Source of the DNA: Candidatus Zixiibacteriota bacterium
Lineage (GTDB): Bacteria > Zixibacteria > MSB-5A5 > UBA10806 > 4484-95
NCBI GenBank assembly: GCA_024231855.1
Contig: JAAEQD010000062.1
Span: 62,001-126,000 of the forward strand
DNA length: 64,000 bases
Direction of reading: 5' to 3'
Made by a program: the position numbers and the translations under genes. Of this stretch, positions 27,212-38,881 are shown piece after piece; the first letter of the stretch is position 1, and each line of letters starts with the position of its first letter. The notes below the pieces were generated by a model that saw only the letters and a list, made by a program, of their open reading frames with translations, searched no databases and was not told the origin of the DNA.

Positions 27212-30200
27212 ATGTATAAATTCGCGTTAGTCTTTGTTGGTATTATATCAATGGCCGCGATATCATGGGCGGATGCGGGTTATGCTCTTCAATTCGATGG
27301 ATTCGATGATTTCGCGGATTGCGGGAATAGTCCCGAATTCGAGCCGGTAAATAGCCTGACCCTCGAAGCATGGTTTATCCCCGATGACCATAGCCTGACG
27401 AATTCGATTATTTCAAAAACAGGCCATCAATTAAATCCTTATGGGCTATATATTAATTCTGATTCAAATACTATCAATTTTGTCCTGACAACAATCGAAA
27501 CCGGTCATTCGGAAATCGCCGTCGATATAGGTCCATATTTGGGCGGCTGGAATCATGTCGCGGGCGTATACGATGGTTCATCGATGAAACTCCTCATCAA
27601 TGGCGCGCCGGTCGATTCGTTACCGACGATGGGATCGTTAAATTATTATGAAGGCGGCGAACTATATATAGGGGCTGATGATGACAACGAAGATGGCATT
27701 CCCGATTTAGTCTGGCACAACTTATTGGATGAAATTAAAATATGGAATACGGCCAGAACCCCCCAAGAGATTCAATCGACGCTACATTTCCCTCAAAACG
27801 ACGATGAAACGGGCTTGATCGGCTACTGGAAATTCGATACTGGTGATGGCGATACGGCTTATGATAGCTCTGTTAATGATAATCACGCGCAACTTGGAGA
27901 TTCTATCGGCGCCGATGAGTCCGACCCGGCCTGGATTATATCAACCGCTCCGATTTATGATTACCGAACATCATGGTATATCGCGATTGGGGGAGATGAT
28001 ATTCATGGCGACGGATCGCCTGAAAATCCATTCGAAACAATTCAACGCGGAATCGAGATATCCCGGGATAATGATACAGTGATCGTAGCCCCCGGTACGT
28101 ATTCCGGTGAGGGCAATCGCGATTTAACTACCAGCGGCAAGACTATATTAATAAAAAGCTCACTTGGCCCGGAAAGTACTCTGATTGATGGAGTCAGCAC
28201 CTATAGCGCTTTTCGATTCGAGTCTATGGATGTCCCCACGTTCATCATCGAGGGAATCTCGATAGTGAATTGTCCAATAGGGATTTGGGGGAAATTTTTT
28301 CAGGCCGGCGGAGACGGTATGCTGATGTTGATCGATTGCGCCTTTTCGGATAATGACGAGGCTGTAAACTGGCCCGACGCGAATGGATCCATATCATTTT
28401 ATGAATGCCGATTTACGAGTAACAATACAGGATTTTTTCAAAACGGCTTTTTAAGCAGCCTGGTAGATAGAAATGTTCTTGACAGAACCAGGACTGTCGA
28501 TTTCTATGGCTGCGAATTTCAAAACAATTCAATCGCCTATGGTGATTCGGGCTATGTTAATCATACTGTCCAAACTATGGATAGTTGTTCATTCGAAGAA
28601 AATCTGACCGTATTAGATGGATCCTGCTCCGTCAGCAACAGCTATATAAACAAATGCTCGACGGTTTTCTTAATGAATAATCGATTGGATTTCGCGGAAG
28701 TGACCGGGACGCGAATCGATAGCAGCACGACAAGAATCGCCTTTATCCGGGGTGGAATGGGGGAATATGGGGAAGCCGGTTTGAAACTGGATAATTGTAT
28801 ACTGCAAAATAATAGCGGCGGGATAATCGTCGATAGCCATTCGAATTTTTACCTGTATGATTGTATTTACAATAATAATTCCGAATCCGTGTCTCTGAGC
28901 AGCTATGGGATTAACAGTGATGTATTCGTTATATCGGAATGTACTTTTATCGAAAATGACAGCACAACTATTCAAATCGGCCTCGATCAGTACCATCCGC
29001 CGATGCGAATCGATATCTCCAATAATATTATCGCGTATAATGAAGGAGTTGGCATATATGTAGAAGGCGTGGTGGATGATAGCGTAGATTTTATTGCCTG
29101 TAACGATATCTTTGAGAACAGGGGAGACGATTACGACGGCATTCCCAATCAAAATGGTGTCAACGGAAACTTCTCGCTTGATCCCGCGTTTTGCGATTAT
29201 ATCGGCGGCGATTTCAATCTGGCCGCTAACTCACCCTGCGCCCAGGACAATAACAGTTGCGAAACCTTAATCGGAGCCCGTGATATTGCCTGCTCGGGTT
29301 TGCGCGAATTCGGATTGATTTACCCTCCTAATGATTCTGTAATTATCGATTCACCCCCGCGATTTATTTGGCAATGCGCCGAGGATATCGATTCGGGATT
29401 TGCCGCGATTTATACTCTATATGTCGATGACGATTCACTGTTTACATCACCTGATTCATTTACGGCCATATTGGATACGATATTTACTCCGCCTGACTCT
29501 CTGGCCCGGTCCCGATCGTATTACTGGCATGTGTTGGCCGGCAATGATTATGAGCCGTCCGTTGCCAGCAATGATACATCGAATTTCTATCTTGATGGTT
29601 ACCCGGGCATGCCATCGATAATCAGCCCCGAAAACGGCGATCATATCGATACATTAACTTATCTCATCTGGCTAACCAGCATTGATCCGGACAGTTCTGA
29701 CATAATAACCTATACCGTGCAGGTTGATAACGATTCGCTATTCGGCTCGCCTGAAATCAGTCAAGCCGGAATACCATCGGGATTAGTCCTGGATGAGGCT
29801 TTGGCGATTATGTTCGGTAGCCTTAATGGAATTGAAAACCTGGCCATAGATATGCTATACTTTTGGCGGGTCCGGGCCGATGACGACTATGGATTGTCAT
29901 CATTCTGGCCGGACAGCTCGCATTATTTTATTTTCTTATCGCAAAACCACCCCCCTCAAGCGCCGATTTCCGGATTTTCACCTTCGGATGGCGAGGAGGT
30001 AATTTCGCTTTCTCCCCTGATTACCTGGAACGATGCCGTCGATCCAGATCCTGACGATGCCAGCGATAGTTTATATTATGACTTCTATCTTTATGAAGAT
30101 ACCTTAACCGGTTTATACGAATATTATGATACAACCGACCAGGGCGCAAACCAGGTAACGATCCTCGATACGCTTCCCGATAACGCCCGGTTCTTCTATA

Positions 30201-30856
30201 AAATCAGAACTATGGATGATGAGGGATTGATCTCTCAATGGAGCGCGGTGCAGGAATTCTGGACTAATCACTATAATTATCCTCCCGAACCGTTTCCGCT
30301 GGTCGGTCCGCTCGATAATGTCAGGCGCGTTGATTGCATTACCTATTTCACCTGGGCCAATACTGTCGATTATGATCCTTTTGCCGGTTTTGAGTTCGCC
30401 CTGCAATATTCCCCCGATAGCTTGTTTGAAAGTGATATTATTTCTATCGATGTAGCGACAGACACGTCGATTGCGATTGCTACCAATACACTGACCCTGG
30501 CCGCCTGGGATCTCTACTGGCGAATTCTTGCTATTGATGACGACAGCCTAATAACTATCGGTGGCTTGCCCGAACCGGAAATTCGCGAATTATATATTGT
30601 CCGTTCAGGCGATACAAACGGGGACGGTTTACTTATTGGTTCAGATGTCACCTACCTGGTTAGCTATTTCAGGGGCATTAATCCGCCGTCGGATCCCCCA
30701 TTTTCCGGCGATGTCAATGGGGACTGTCAGTTGATCGGCAGCGATGTGACTTATATGATCAATTATTTCAGGGGTATTGGCGCCAGTCCAATTAGGGGTT
30801 GCTGCGACCAGCCGCCTGCACTATCGACAAGCCCAAAGACACAAATCATTGATTAA
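27212..30856 (+). CDS. Large secreted LamG / beta-helix / dockerin surface protein
   Basis: 1214 residues from the ATG at 27212 (AGGGG at 27200-27204); a signal peptide ends near I-S-W-A-D-A. A LamG/concanavalin-type sandwich (about 20-215: F-D-G-F-D-D-F-A-D-C, H-V-A-G-V-Y-D-G) is followed by a DUF1565-like segment (D-D-I-H-G-D-G-S-P-E-N-P-F-E-T-I-Q). A parallel beta-helix region covers about 275-600, then four Ig/fibronectin-like repeats with P-P-x-F-I-W or L-I-T-W starts (about 645-1100). Two dockerin-type calcium loops (G-D-T-N-G-D-G and G-D-V-N-G-D-C, each followed by I-G-S-D-V-T-Y) end the protein. It lacks the type IX-style tail found on other secreted proteins here. It is probably an adhesin or glycan-binding protein; no cohesin partner is in the window. 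Confidence 0.85.
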   Translation: MYKFALVFVGIISMAAISWADAGYALQFDGFDDFADCGNSPEFEPVNSLTLEAWFIPDDHSLTNSIISKTGHQLNPYGLYINSDSNTINFVLTTIETGHSEIAVDIGPYLGGWNHVAGVYDGSSMKLLINGAPVDSLPTMGSLNYYEGGELYIGADDDNEDGIPDLVWHNLLDEIKIWNTARTPQEIQSTLHFPQNDDETGLIGYWKFDTGDGDTAYDSSVNDNHAQLGDSIGADESDPAWIISTAPIYDYRTSWYIAIGGDDIHGDGSPENPFETIQRGIEISRDNDTVIVAPGTYSGEGNRDLTTSGKTILIKSSLGPESTLIDGVSTYSAFRFESMDVPTFIIEGISIVNCPIGIWGKFFQAGGDGMLMLIDCAFSDNDEAVNWPDANGSISFYECRFTSNNTGFFQNGFLSSLVDRNVLDRTRTVDFYGCEFQNNSIAYGDSGYVNHTVQTMDSCSFEENLTVLDGSCSVSNSYINKCSTVFLMNNRLDFAEVTGTRIDSSTTRIAFIRGGMGEYGEAGLKLDNCILQNNSGGIIVDSHSNFYLYDCIYNNNSESVSLSSYGINSDVFVISECTFIENDSTTIQIGLDQYHPPMRIDISNNIIAYNEGVGIYVEGVVDDSVDFIACNDIFENRGDDYDGIPNQNGVNGNFSLDPAFCDYIGGDFNLAANSPCAQDNNSCETLIGARDIACSGLREFGLIYPPNDSVIIDSPPRFIWQCAEDIDSGFAAIYTLYVDDDSLFTSPDSFTAILDTIFTPPDSLARSRSYYWHVLAGNDYEPSVASNDTSNFYLDGYPGMPSIISPENGDHIDTLTYLIWLTSIDPDSSDIITYTVQVDNDSLFGSPEISQAGIPSGLVLDEALAIMFGSLNGIENLAIDMLYFWRVRADDDYGLSSFWPDSSHYFIFLSQNHPPQAPISGFSPSDGEEVISLSPLITWNDAVDPDPDDASDSLYYDFYLYEDTLTGLYEYYDTTDQGANQVTILDTLPDNARFFYKIRTMDDEGLISQWSAVQEFWTNHYNYPPEPFPLVGPLDNVRRVDCITYFTWANTVDYDPFAGFEFALQYSPDSLFESDIISIDVATDTSIAIATNTLTLAAWDLYWRILAIDDDSLITIGGLPEPEIRELYIVRSGDTNGDGLLIGSDVTYLVSYFRGINPPSDPPFSGDVNGDCQLIGSDVTYMINYFRGIGASPIRGCCDQPPALSTSPKTQIID

Positions 30857-32805
<1,949 letters not shown>

Positions 32806-32854
32806 ATTCAGACGGCTTAGTAATTGAATTCAAGCTGGCATAATAGCCGGCTTT

Positions 32855-32886
32855 AAAGGCGCTGATTTAAGTGATCAGCGCCTTTT
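32855..32886 (+). terminator. Rho-independent terminator of gdhA
   Basis: A 12-bp perfect stem, AAAGGCGCTGAT (32855-32866) with ATCAGCGCCTTT (32874-32885), encloses a 7-base loop and runs into a T tract. Confidence 0.88.
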
Positions 32887-33063
32887 CTATTGAAAATATT
32901 ATCGAACCAGCGGTTAAAAGAACTATAGCTCATAAAAACTGATGTTCTAATTCTCAGGTTAGAATTATTGATAAAAAAGAAATACTAATTACTTAGAAAT
33001 GTAACAAATCGCTCATATTTAAACTATGTGGACTATCCTCGTATCAAAACTTATCAGGTAACG

Positions 33064-33840
33064 TTACGAGTAACTGTGATTCAGGCTCCGTTTGGCGTTG
33101 GTTTCGCTGTAGCTGCTTGATTTATCCAGAATTAACCTGTCACCTACGAGTTTAAGGCTATAATTCCGGGCAAGGGTTTGTTTAAGCCTGGTAATTGTTA
33201 CTTTAATACTGCCTGTACTTGAATCTGTAAGCGATGCCAACCAGCAATAATCCCTTTGTTTTTCCGGGTTTTCAAGCCAATTGACAGCAATCTTGCGATT
33301 CTTTTCTCCTCTAAGCTTTAATTTGGCGAATAATACAAGCTCATCCAGAAATTGTCTTGCCTGTCGTCTGGAAGTAGATTTATCCGTATCTCTTTCGGGC
33401 TTTATATCCTCGGCGTCTACTTGCTCGGGTGCCGGGATGGTGCAATTGTTGGGATCTAATTCCTCGTAAGACGCGGTAATTTTATAGTGATTCAGATTCC
33501 ATTGTTTTTTAGCTTCGGCAAATATCTCTGTTAAATACTCCGTAATATTTTCTTGTATCGCCTTTATTAGGCCGCTTCCGGCCGGGGTCGAACTGAATTT
33601 TCCGATAAGATCGAAAACGCCATACTCCAGCTTTTCGAGAAGATCCTTATTTAACGCTTCGCCCTCTCCTACAAAGACCTTGGTTCCAAGTTCTTCAATC
33701 ATCGCCATGACCTGGGTAAGGGAAGCTCTGTTACCTTGACAAAATTCTTTGATGCTTGATATAAAATCGGTGCCCCTGGTGTTTATCCACTGCTGAATTT
33801 CTAACCGAATTTTATTTTCCAACCGTGGGCTTCTTGTCAT
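33064..33840 (-). CDS. Unrecognised regulator-like protein with sigma region 4-like C-terminus
   Basis: 258 residues, not recognised. Residues about 1-130 are helical, with no membrane segment. An acidic, low-complexity linker (about 131-160) leads to a charged helical part. A stretch near 205-235 (L-A-S-L-T-D-S-S-T-G-S-I-K-V-T-I-T-R-L-K-Q-T-L) resembles the helix-turn-helix of sigma-70 region 4 (A-x-x-x-x-x-S-x-G-T-V-K-x-x-x-x-R-A). The gene has AGGAGG before its ATG and is last in a three-gene minus-strand cassette, 35 bases after the small exported protein. A divergent sigma factor or DNA-binding regulator is my best guess. Region 2 was not identified, so confidence in function is low. Confidence 0.6.
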   Translation of the reverse strand: MTRSPRLENKIRLEIQQWINTRGTDFISSIKEFCQGNRASLTQVMAMIEELGTKVFVGEGEALNKDLLEKLEYGVFDLIGKFSSTPAGSGLIKAIQENITEYLTEIFAEAKKQWNLNHYKITASYEELDPNNCTIPAPEQVDAEDIKPERDTDKSTSRRQARQFLDELVLFAKLKLRGEKNRKIAVNWLENPEKQRDYCWLASLTDSSTGSIKVTITRLKQTLARNYSLKLVGDRLILDKSSSYSETNAKRSLNHSYS

Positions 33841-33875
33841 CGCTCCTCCTGGATTACAGTAAGTACTACCAGTGC

Positions 33876-34109
33876 CTAATTGTCTCCGGGTCCATATGGA
33901 GATAGATTTGGATTAAGTTGGCTATTGCCGTCTCCGTGGATCTTAATTCCGCCACCTAGCTTCTCATCGACGGGCTTGGTAGAACTGAGCATGCAATCCC
34001 TTTGGATTGTTACATCATTGTTCGGCCCACTAAGAAAGGCCGGATTAAACATGAAATAACTATACAATCCAAAGAGCAGACCAATGAATATAAACCTTAA
34101 ATTGTACAT
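33876..34109 (-). CDS. Small exported or membrane-anchored protein, unknown
   Basis: 77 residues. A hydrophobic N-terminal segment (about 5-22, F-I-F-I-G-L-L-F-G-L-Y-S-Y-F-M-F) could be a signal peptide or membrane anchor. It is followed by about 50 polar residues with one cysteine and an N/P/G-rich tail (S-Q-L-N-P-N-L-S-P-Y-G-P-G-D-N). An excellent AGGAGG seven bases before the ATG, and its position between two genes of the same direction, argue that it is translated. It sits 69 bases after the TPR-like gene. Possible roles are a secreted signal peptide, as in Rap-Phr pairs, or a small membrane partner of the neighbouring regulator. Neither is shown by sequence. Confidence 0.65.
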   Translation of the reverse strand: MYNLRFIFIGLLFGLYSYFMFNPAFLSGPNNDVTIQRDCMLSSTKPVDEKLGGGIKIHGDGNSQLNPNLSPYGPGDN

Positions 34110-34178
34110 ACTATTTACCTCCTGCTATTGGTAGGATTATTGCTTTCTTATCTAAGTTATCGGTATACATCGCTTTCC

Positions 34179-34844
34179 TCAAATTATCCTTGATAGTACT
34201 TTTTTCTTGTACTCTTCATGGATTCTTAAATTATGTAAAGACTCATCTTTTTTAAAAAACAGAACGATTTCATCATTGTTAAGCCAGTCAGGATATGTCT
34301 TCATTATCCGTTCAACCCACTTTAGCGATTCATCCAGCTTGTTTCGCCTGGCATGCCAACCAGCCAGATTGCATAACGCGAACAACGCCTTTCTGTCGAT
34401 AAAATGAGCCGTCAAATACATCGCTTTGCTTAGCTCATCATGGCCTTCGTTATGAGCGATAAATCCCAGGTTGTTTATGCCGACCATCAGATAATAGGAG
34501 TTATCTTTTTCAACAGCCATCTCGATTAGCCGTCCGCCAACTTCCTTGGCTTTATCGTAACTTCCATATGGTTTATCCAGGCTATCCAAAATCATTTGCA
34601 GGTTCAAAAACATCAGTTCATCGGGATAAGCGCTTAACTCCGTCTTGAGGCGATCACGAGCTTCCTCCAGACGTTCGTCATCAATGAGCTGGCTGATTTC
34701 TTTGCCAACATTAATCAATTCGGGGGAATCGTCGGCCTGGATGCGTTCATCCTCATCGCTACGGGACATATTAACCGTACGTTGGCTCATCTCTTTACGA
34801 AGAGCCCTGGTTTTCTCATCGAGATTTTTTAGATTTTCCCTCAA
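34179..34844 (-). CDS. TPR-like cytosolic protein, unknown
   Basis: 221 residues from a TTG at 34844 with GGAG six bases upstream; the next ATG, 18 codons in, has no spaced ribosome-binding site. The first 50 residues are charged and helical. The rest looks like alpha-alpha repeats of TPR type (L-I-D-D-E-R-L-E-E-A-R-D-R-L-K-T-E-L-S, then N-N-L-G-F-I-A-H-N-E-G and A-L-C-N-L-A-G-W-H-A-R-R). No signal peptide or membrane helix. It is the first gene of the cassette with the small exported protein and the sigma-4-like protein. Such repeats bind peptides or proteins; here it could bind either neighbour. Confidence 0.65.
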   Translation of the reverse strand: MRENLKNLDEKTRALRKEMSQRTVNMSRSDEDERIQADDSPELINVGKEISQLIDDERLEEARDRLKTELSAYPDELMFLNLQMILDSLDKPYGSYDKAKEVGGRLIEMAVEKDNSYYLMVGINNLGFIAHNEGHDELSKAMYLTAHFIDRKALFALCNLAGWHARRNKLDESLKWVERIMKTYPDWLNNDEIVLFFKKDESLHNLRIHEEYKKKVLSRII

Positions 34845-34859
34845 TCGCGTCTCCGAAGC

Positions 34860-35498
34860 TAAGGTTCCGGCAAACCTTGCGAATTTTAAGCCTTACATAT
34901 AAGCCTGAAAATTAACAATATTTTCCACTATTTTTCGAACTTTTCCGCTAATATCCCATCCCATAAGCAGTTAAAGATCATTTTTTCTCCGCTTCAGATT
35001 GATTGTCAGCTATATTTTTAGATTTTAGGCCGAATGAATCGGGTAATACTCGACAGGCGTGAATGAAAACGCGTTTCACGTAACCTCTAGTGCTTCGATG
35101 CTAGTCCAGTAATTGATCAGAGATTAGCGATGCTCATGTTGTAAAAGAGCCGGCAACAACTGCTACTTATAGTAATATATGATTAAATAGGATAAAATCA
35201 AGCATAAAAGTTAACAATTTATATCGGGATTGAAATGTGATTCTATTGATAGATATAGGTTTATGATAATATTTTTTTTTATAAGTACCCTTTTAGCTAA
35301 CTAATAAACTAAGTTGTAGCGACACCCGGGGGGGATGGCCTGGCTCCCGATTAATAAATCGGGAGCCGACCGGTTTTTCGATAAGATGCTTTTATCGCTT
35401 GCCGGTTGAGAAGAAAATAGCAATTAGATGAAAATTAAATTAATCAAATCAGCAAATCCGATCTTAGCGAGAGATATATTAAAATCAAGGAGCAATTA
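34860..35498. other. Intergenic region, about 640 bp, with a structured leader
   Basis: Divergent region between the TPR-like gene and the subtilase gene. The part nearest the subtilase contains a G-run (35328-35334) and two adjacent hairpins (listed separately). The rest is AT-rich, with no open frame that has a ribosome-binding site. Confidence 0.5.
35342..35406 (+). ncRNA. Two-hairpin structured leader element upstream of the subtilase gene
   Basis: Hairpin 1: GGCTCCCGATT (35342-35352) pairs perfectly with AATCGGGAGCC (35357-35367) over a 4-base loop. Hairpin 2: ACCGG (35369-35373) pairs with CCGGT (35402-35406), and inside it CGATAA (35379-35384) pairs with TTATCG (35392-35397). They lie about 95 bases before the ATG at 35499. 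No known riboswitch core was recognised. A terminator for an unseen upstream transcript, or a DNA repeat, are alternatives. Confidence 0.4.
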
Positions 35499-38400
35499 AT
35501 GAATATTGGTAATGTTAAAGCGCTTTTATATACAATCATTATTCTAGCCATAGCTTTAGCTGGCTACTCCGAAACGCCGGCGGCCGGCAATAATAGTGGA
35601 ATCACTGTCGAAAACGCGGTGGTAGTAGTATTTTCACCATCAGTCAGTCCATTGACAATTAACAACCAAAGCGAGATAATATCGACCGGATTTGCAGAAG
35701 TCGACGCCCTAAATCGCGAATTCGAAGTCTCTTATATGTGGCCGCTGTTTCCCAGGGCCGAAAGATACGGTGAATATGAGATGGCCGGATATTATTCGAT
35801 AACCTTTAACAAGGATATCGAACTGGAAACCGTACTATCGGCTTATGCTGGCCTGGATATCATCGACAAGGTGGAACCCGTAACCGCCCACAGAACCTGC
35901 TTCACGCCAAACGATACATATTACGGAAGTCAATGGGGGCTTCCCAAAGTCGAAGCCGAAGAAGCCTGGGATGTCGGACAGGGCAGTCCTGATATCGTCC
36001 TGGGTATAACCGATACGGGTGTCGATTGGAATCATCCCGACCTCGAAGCGGATATCTGGATTAATGAAAACGATCCTATTGACGGTGAAGACAATGATGA
36101 TAATGGTTTTGTCGATGATTATCGTGGCTGGGATTGGGTCCACGGTGTCAACGCCTGGCCGGGCGAGGATAACATGTATGCCGATAATGATCCAATGGAT
36201 TTCGACGGCCACGGCACGCATTGTTCCGGGATCGCGGCTGCCTCGACAAATAACAATCTCGGCGTGGCCGGCCTTGGATTCAATAGCCGGGTTATGGCTT
36301 TGAGAGTGGGCTGGCAAAGCACCGATGGCCTGGGCTATATCCGTATGGATTTCGCCGCCGCGGCATTCTATTATGCCGCCAATAACGGCGCGCACGCTTT
36401 AAATTGTTCATGGGGATCAAGCAACACCAGCCCTTTGAGAAACGCCACGAACTACGCGATAGCGCAGGGAGTCGTGATTATTACGGCCGCCGGCAATGAT
36501 GACACAAGCCAGGCTCCTTACCTGGGAACGCGGTCCGATGTGATAGCCGTTGCCGCCACGGATCAAGGCGATAACAAAGCCGGATTCTCGAATTATGGCA
36601 CCTGGGTGGATGTTTCAGCTCCCGGTACGGCGATAAATTCGACATATTTCGATGATACTTACTATACTACCCAGGGCACCTCAATGGCTGCTCCGTTTGT
36701 CACCGGGCTGGTCGGATTGATTTGGGCGGCTGAACCGGCGCTGACCAGTCAGGAAGTTTTCGATAGAATATTAACGACCACCGATAACATCGATGACATA
36801 AATCCGGATTACGTTGGCTTACTGGGTACGGGACGAATCAACGCTTACACGGCCCTGGCGGCGCATTTATATCCTCGTATCGAAATTATCGACTATGATA
36901 TAACTATCACCGAAGGCGACGGCGATGATGTGCTTAATCCCGGTGAATCGTTCGATCTCGTAGTTACTTTGGAAAATATCTGGAGTGACGCCTTCGATGT
37001 TACAGCGACGGTTCTTGAGGGTGAGCATTATTCTGTCAATGACTCGATTGCCGATTTTGGGGACATTGCTCATAGTCAGGCTCGAGCCAATACCGACCAA
37101 CCATTTAATTTGACCATTGATGGCGATATCAATCCTGGGATTGTTAACCTGGTAATAGAAATCGAAGCCTCAGACACCTATAGTGAACAAATCGAACTGC
37201 CTCTGGAAGTATTTTTATACCAGCAGGGATTTCCTCTGAATATAATCGGCAGTATCGAAGCTAGCTCCCTGATTGCGGATTTCGATGATGATGACGCCAA
37301 CGAATTACTTTTCGGCGCCAACGACAGCAACGTATACGCGATTGAGTCGGATGGCTCGAATTCTCCGGGCTGGCCCCAATCCGTATCCGATAAGGTGATC
37401 AGCGGACCCGCGATTGGCGATATTGACTCGGATAATGAAAACGAAATCGTGGCAGTCTGCAAAGATGGTAATGTCTATGCCTGGAATTCCGACGCCACTC
37501 TTCTGGATGCCTTTCCGGTAGACTTAAACGGCAATGCCTATGGTGGACCGATGTTGGTCGATCTTGATGGTGATTCGGATCTGGAAATTGTTGTTGGCGG
37601 TTTTTCGGAGCACCAGGTTTATATATTACACCATACGGGCGAACAGGCCGATTTTTCTCCGGTCGATGGCAACGCCGGTTGGTTCGGCTCGGCGGCTTCC
37701 GCGGATTTAGACAATGACAATATAAGCGATATCATATATGGCGGGCTCGATTCATGTGTTCATGCCTGGAATTACGACGGTAATGAAATAAACGGCTTTC
37801 CCGTACGCCTCAATGGCCCGATGTATGCCTCGGTAGCCGTAGGCGATATCGATGGTGATAGCTTCGCCGAGATTATGGCTATAACCTCGCAGGGGAATTA
37901 TTACCTGATTAATCATGACGGTTCTATCGAAAACGGCTACCCCCGGGATGTCGAATCGACTGTGCTTCAGAGCCCGGCGTTGGCCGATATCAACGGTGAT
38001 ATGGTGCCGGAAGTAATTTTCGGTGATAATAATCGAAATTTGCACGCGTTTAATTTTCTGGGTCAGGAGATTAACGGATTCCCCGTAGAATGCGATGACA
38101 TGATCAAGTCAAGTCCGGTGGTGGCGGATATCGATGGCAATGGTTTTCAGGATATTATAATCGGCTGTTCAGGCGGCATGCTCTATGGCTATGATCATTA
38201 TGGCAATGCTTTAAGTAATTTCCCTATCTATTGCGGAACCTCAGCCGACGTAAAAGGCTGCCCGGCATTAGGTGATTTGGATAGTGATGGTGATCTGGAG
38301 ATTGCCTGCGGTTTATATAATTCGGGGTACGCCAATATGGTCGTAATCGATTACAAATCGAGTGCCGCGCTGGATGACCTGGCCTGGCCCAATTTCGCCC

Positions 38401-38735
38401 ACGATCCCTGGAGAAGCGGCTACTATCCGCTGGATGTCCCGATTTCGATTGATAGCAATCTGCAACTCCCGGCGGAATTCGGCCTGTTGCAGAATTATCC
38501 TAATCCATTTAACGCTTCAACAATGATTGAGTACAATTTGCCGAAAGCCGCTGATGTCAGAATCGACATATATGATATCATGGGCAGAATTGTAGAAACC
38601 CTTGTCGCCGGAAATCAACCGGCCGGAAATCATGGCATTGTCTGGCCAGCCGGTCATTGCGCGTCTGGAATATATTTTTACAAAATCGAAACCGAAGGTT
38701 ACTCCGAAGTGAAAAGATGTACTCTTTTGAAATAG
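35499..38735 (+). CDS. Secreted subtilisin-like serine protease with FG-GAP repeats and type IX-style sorting tail
   Basis: 1078 residues with a signal peptide (about 1-30). A propeptide leads to an S8 peptidase domain (about 145-455). Catalytic residues: D172 (T-D-T-G-V-D-W-N-H-P), H238 (D-G-H-G-T-H) and S395 (G-T-S-M-A-A-P-F), with N333 (A-A-G-N) for the oxyanion hole. A C-terminal adhesion-like region (about 455-570) is followed by about eight FG-GAP/VCBS-like propeller repeats (D-I-D-G-D-x-x-x-E-I, about 575-950). The sorting domain (about 995-1078) has L-L-Q-N-Y-P-N-P-F-N and ends K-R-C-T-L-L-K. The enzyme should be carried across the outer membrane by a type IX-like system and stay at the surface. 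GGAG precedes the ATG. Confidence 0.93.
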   Translation: MNIGNVKALLYTIIILAIALAGYSETPAAGNNSGITVENAVVVVFSPSVSPLTINNQSEIISTGFAEVDALNREFEVSYMWPLFPRAERYGEYEMAGYYSITFNKDIELETVLSAYAGLDIIDKVEPVTAHRTCFTPNDTYYGSQWGLPKVEAEEAWDVGQGSPDIVLGITDTGVDWNHPDLEADIWINENDPIDGEDNDDNGFVDDYRGWDWVHGVNAWPGEDNMYADNDPMDFDGHGTHCSGIAAASTNNNLGVAGLGFNSRVMALRVGWQSTDGLGYIRMDFAAAAFYYAANNGAHALNCSWGSSNTSPLRNATNYAIAQGVVIITAAGNDDTSQAPYLGTRSDVIAVAATDQGDNKAGFSNYGTWVDVSAPGTAINSTYFDDTYYTTQGTSMAAPFVTGLVGLIWAAEPALTSQEVFDRILTTTDNIDDINPDYVGLLGTGRINAYTALAAHLYPRIEIIDYDITITEGDGDDVLNPGESFDLVVTLENIWSDAFDVTATVLEGEHYSVNDSIADFGDIAHSQARANTDQPFNLTIDGDINPGIVNLVIEIEASDTYSEQIELPLEVFLYQQGFPLNIIGSIEASSLIADFDDDDANELLFGANDSNVYAIESDGSNSPGWPQSVSDKVISGPAIGDIDSDNENEIVAVCKDGNVYAWNSDATLLDAFPVDLNGNAYGGPMLVDLDGDSDLEIVVGGFSEHQVYILHHTGEQADFSPVDGNAGWFGSAASADLDNDNISDIIYGGLDSCVHAWNYDGNEINGFPVRLNGPMYASVAVGDIDGDSFAEIMAITSQGNYYLINHDGSIENGYPRDVESTVLQSPALADINGDMVPEVIFGDNNRNLHAFNFLGQEINGFPVECDDMIKSSPVVADIDGNGFQDIIIGCSGGMLYGYDHYGNALSNFPIYCGTSADVKGCPALGDLDSDGDLEIACGLYNSGYANMVVIDYKSSAALDDLAWPNFAHDPWRSGYYPLDVPISIDSNLQLPAEFGLLQNYPNPFNASTMIEYNLPKAADVRIDIYDIMGRIVETLVAGNQPAGNHGIVWPAGHCASGIYFYKIETEGYSEVKRCTLLK

Positions 38736-38820
38736 ATATTTATCCTTTATACGGGATTTCAGGAATACTCGTATTTACTGAGTGTTAGCAAAAACCTTGC
38801 TCTGTTTAATCTCCCCGTCG

Positions 38821-38852
38821 CGAGGTGGGACCTTTTGGTCCTGCCTCGTTTT
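38821..38852 (+). terminator. Probable terminator of the subtilase gene
   Basis: CGAGG (38821-38825) and GGACC (38828-38832) pair with GGTCC (38837-38841) and CCTCG (38844-38848) around a TTTT loop, with a 2x2 internal mismatch, followed by TTTTAAT. Confidence 0.6.
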
Positions 38853-38881
38853 AATATTCGCAGCCGAGAATATAATCATAC

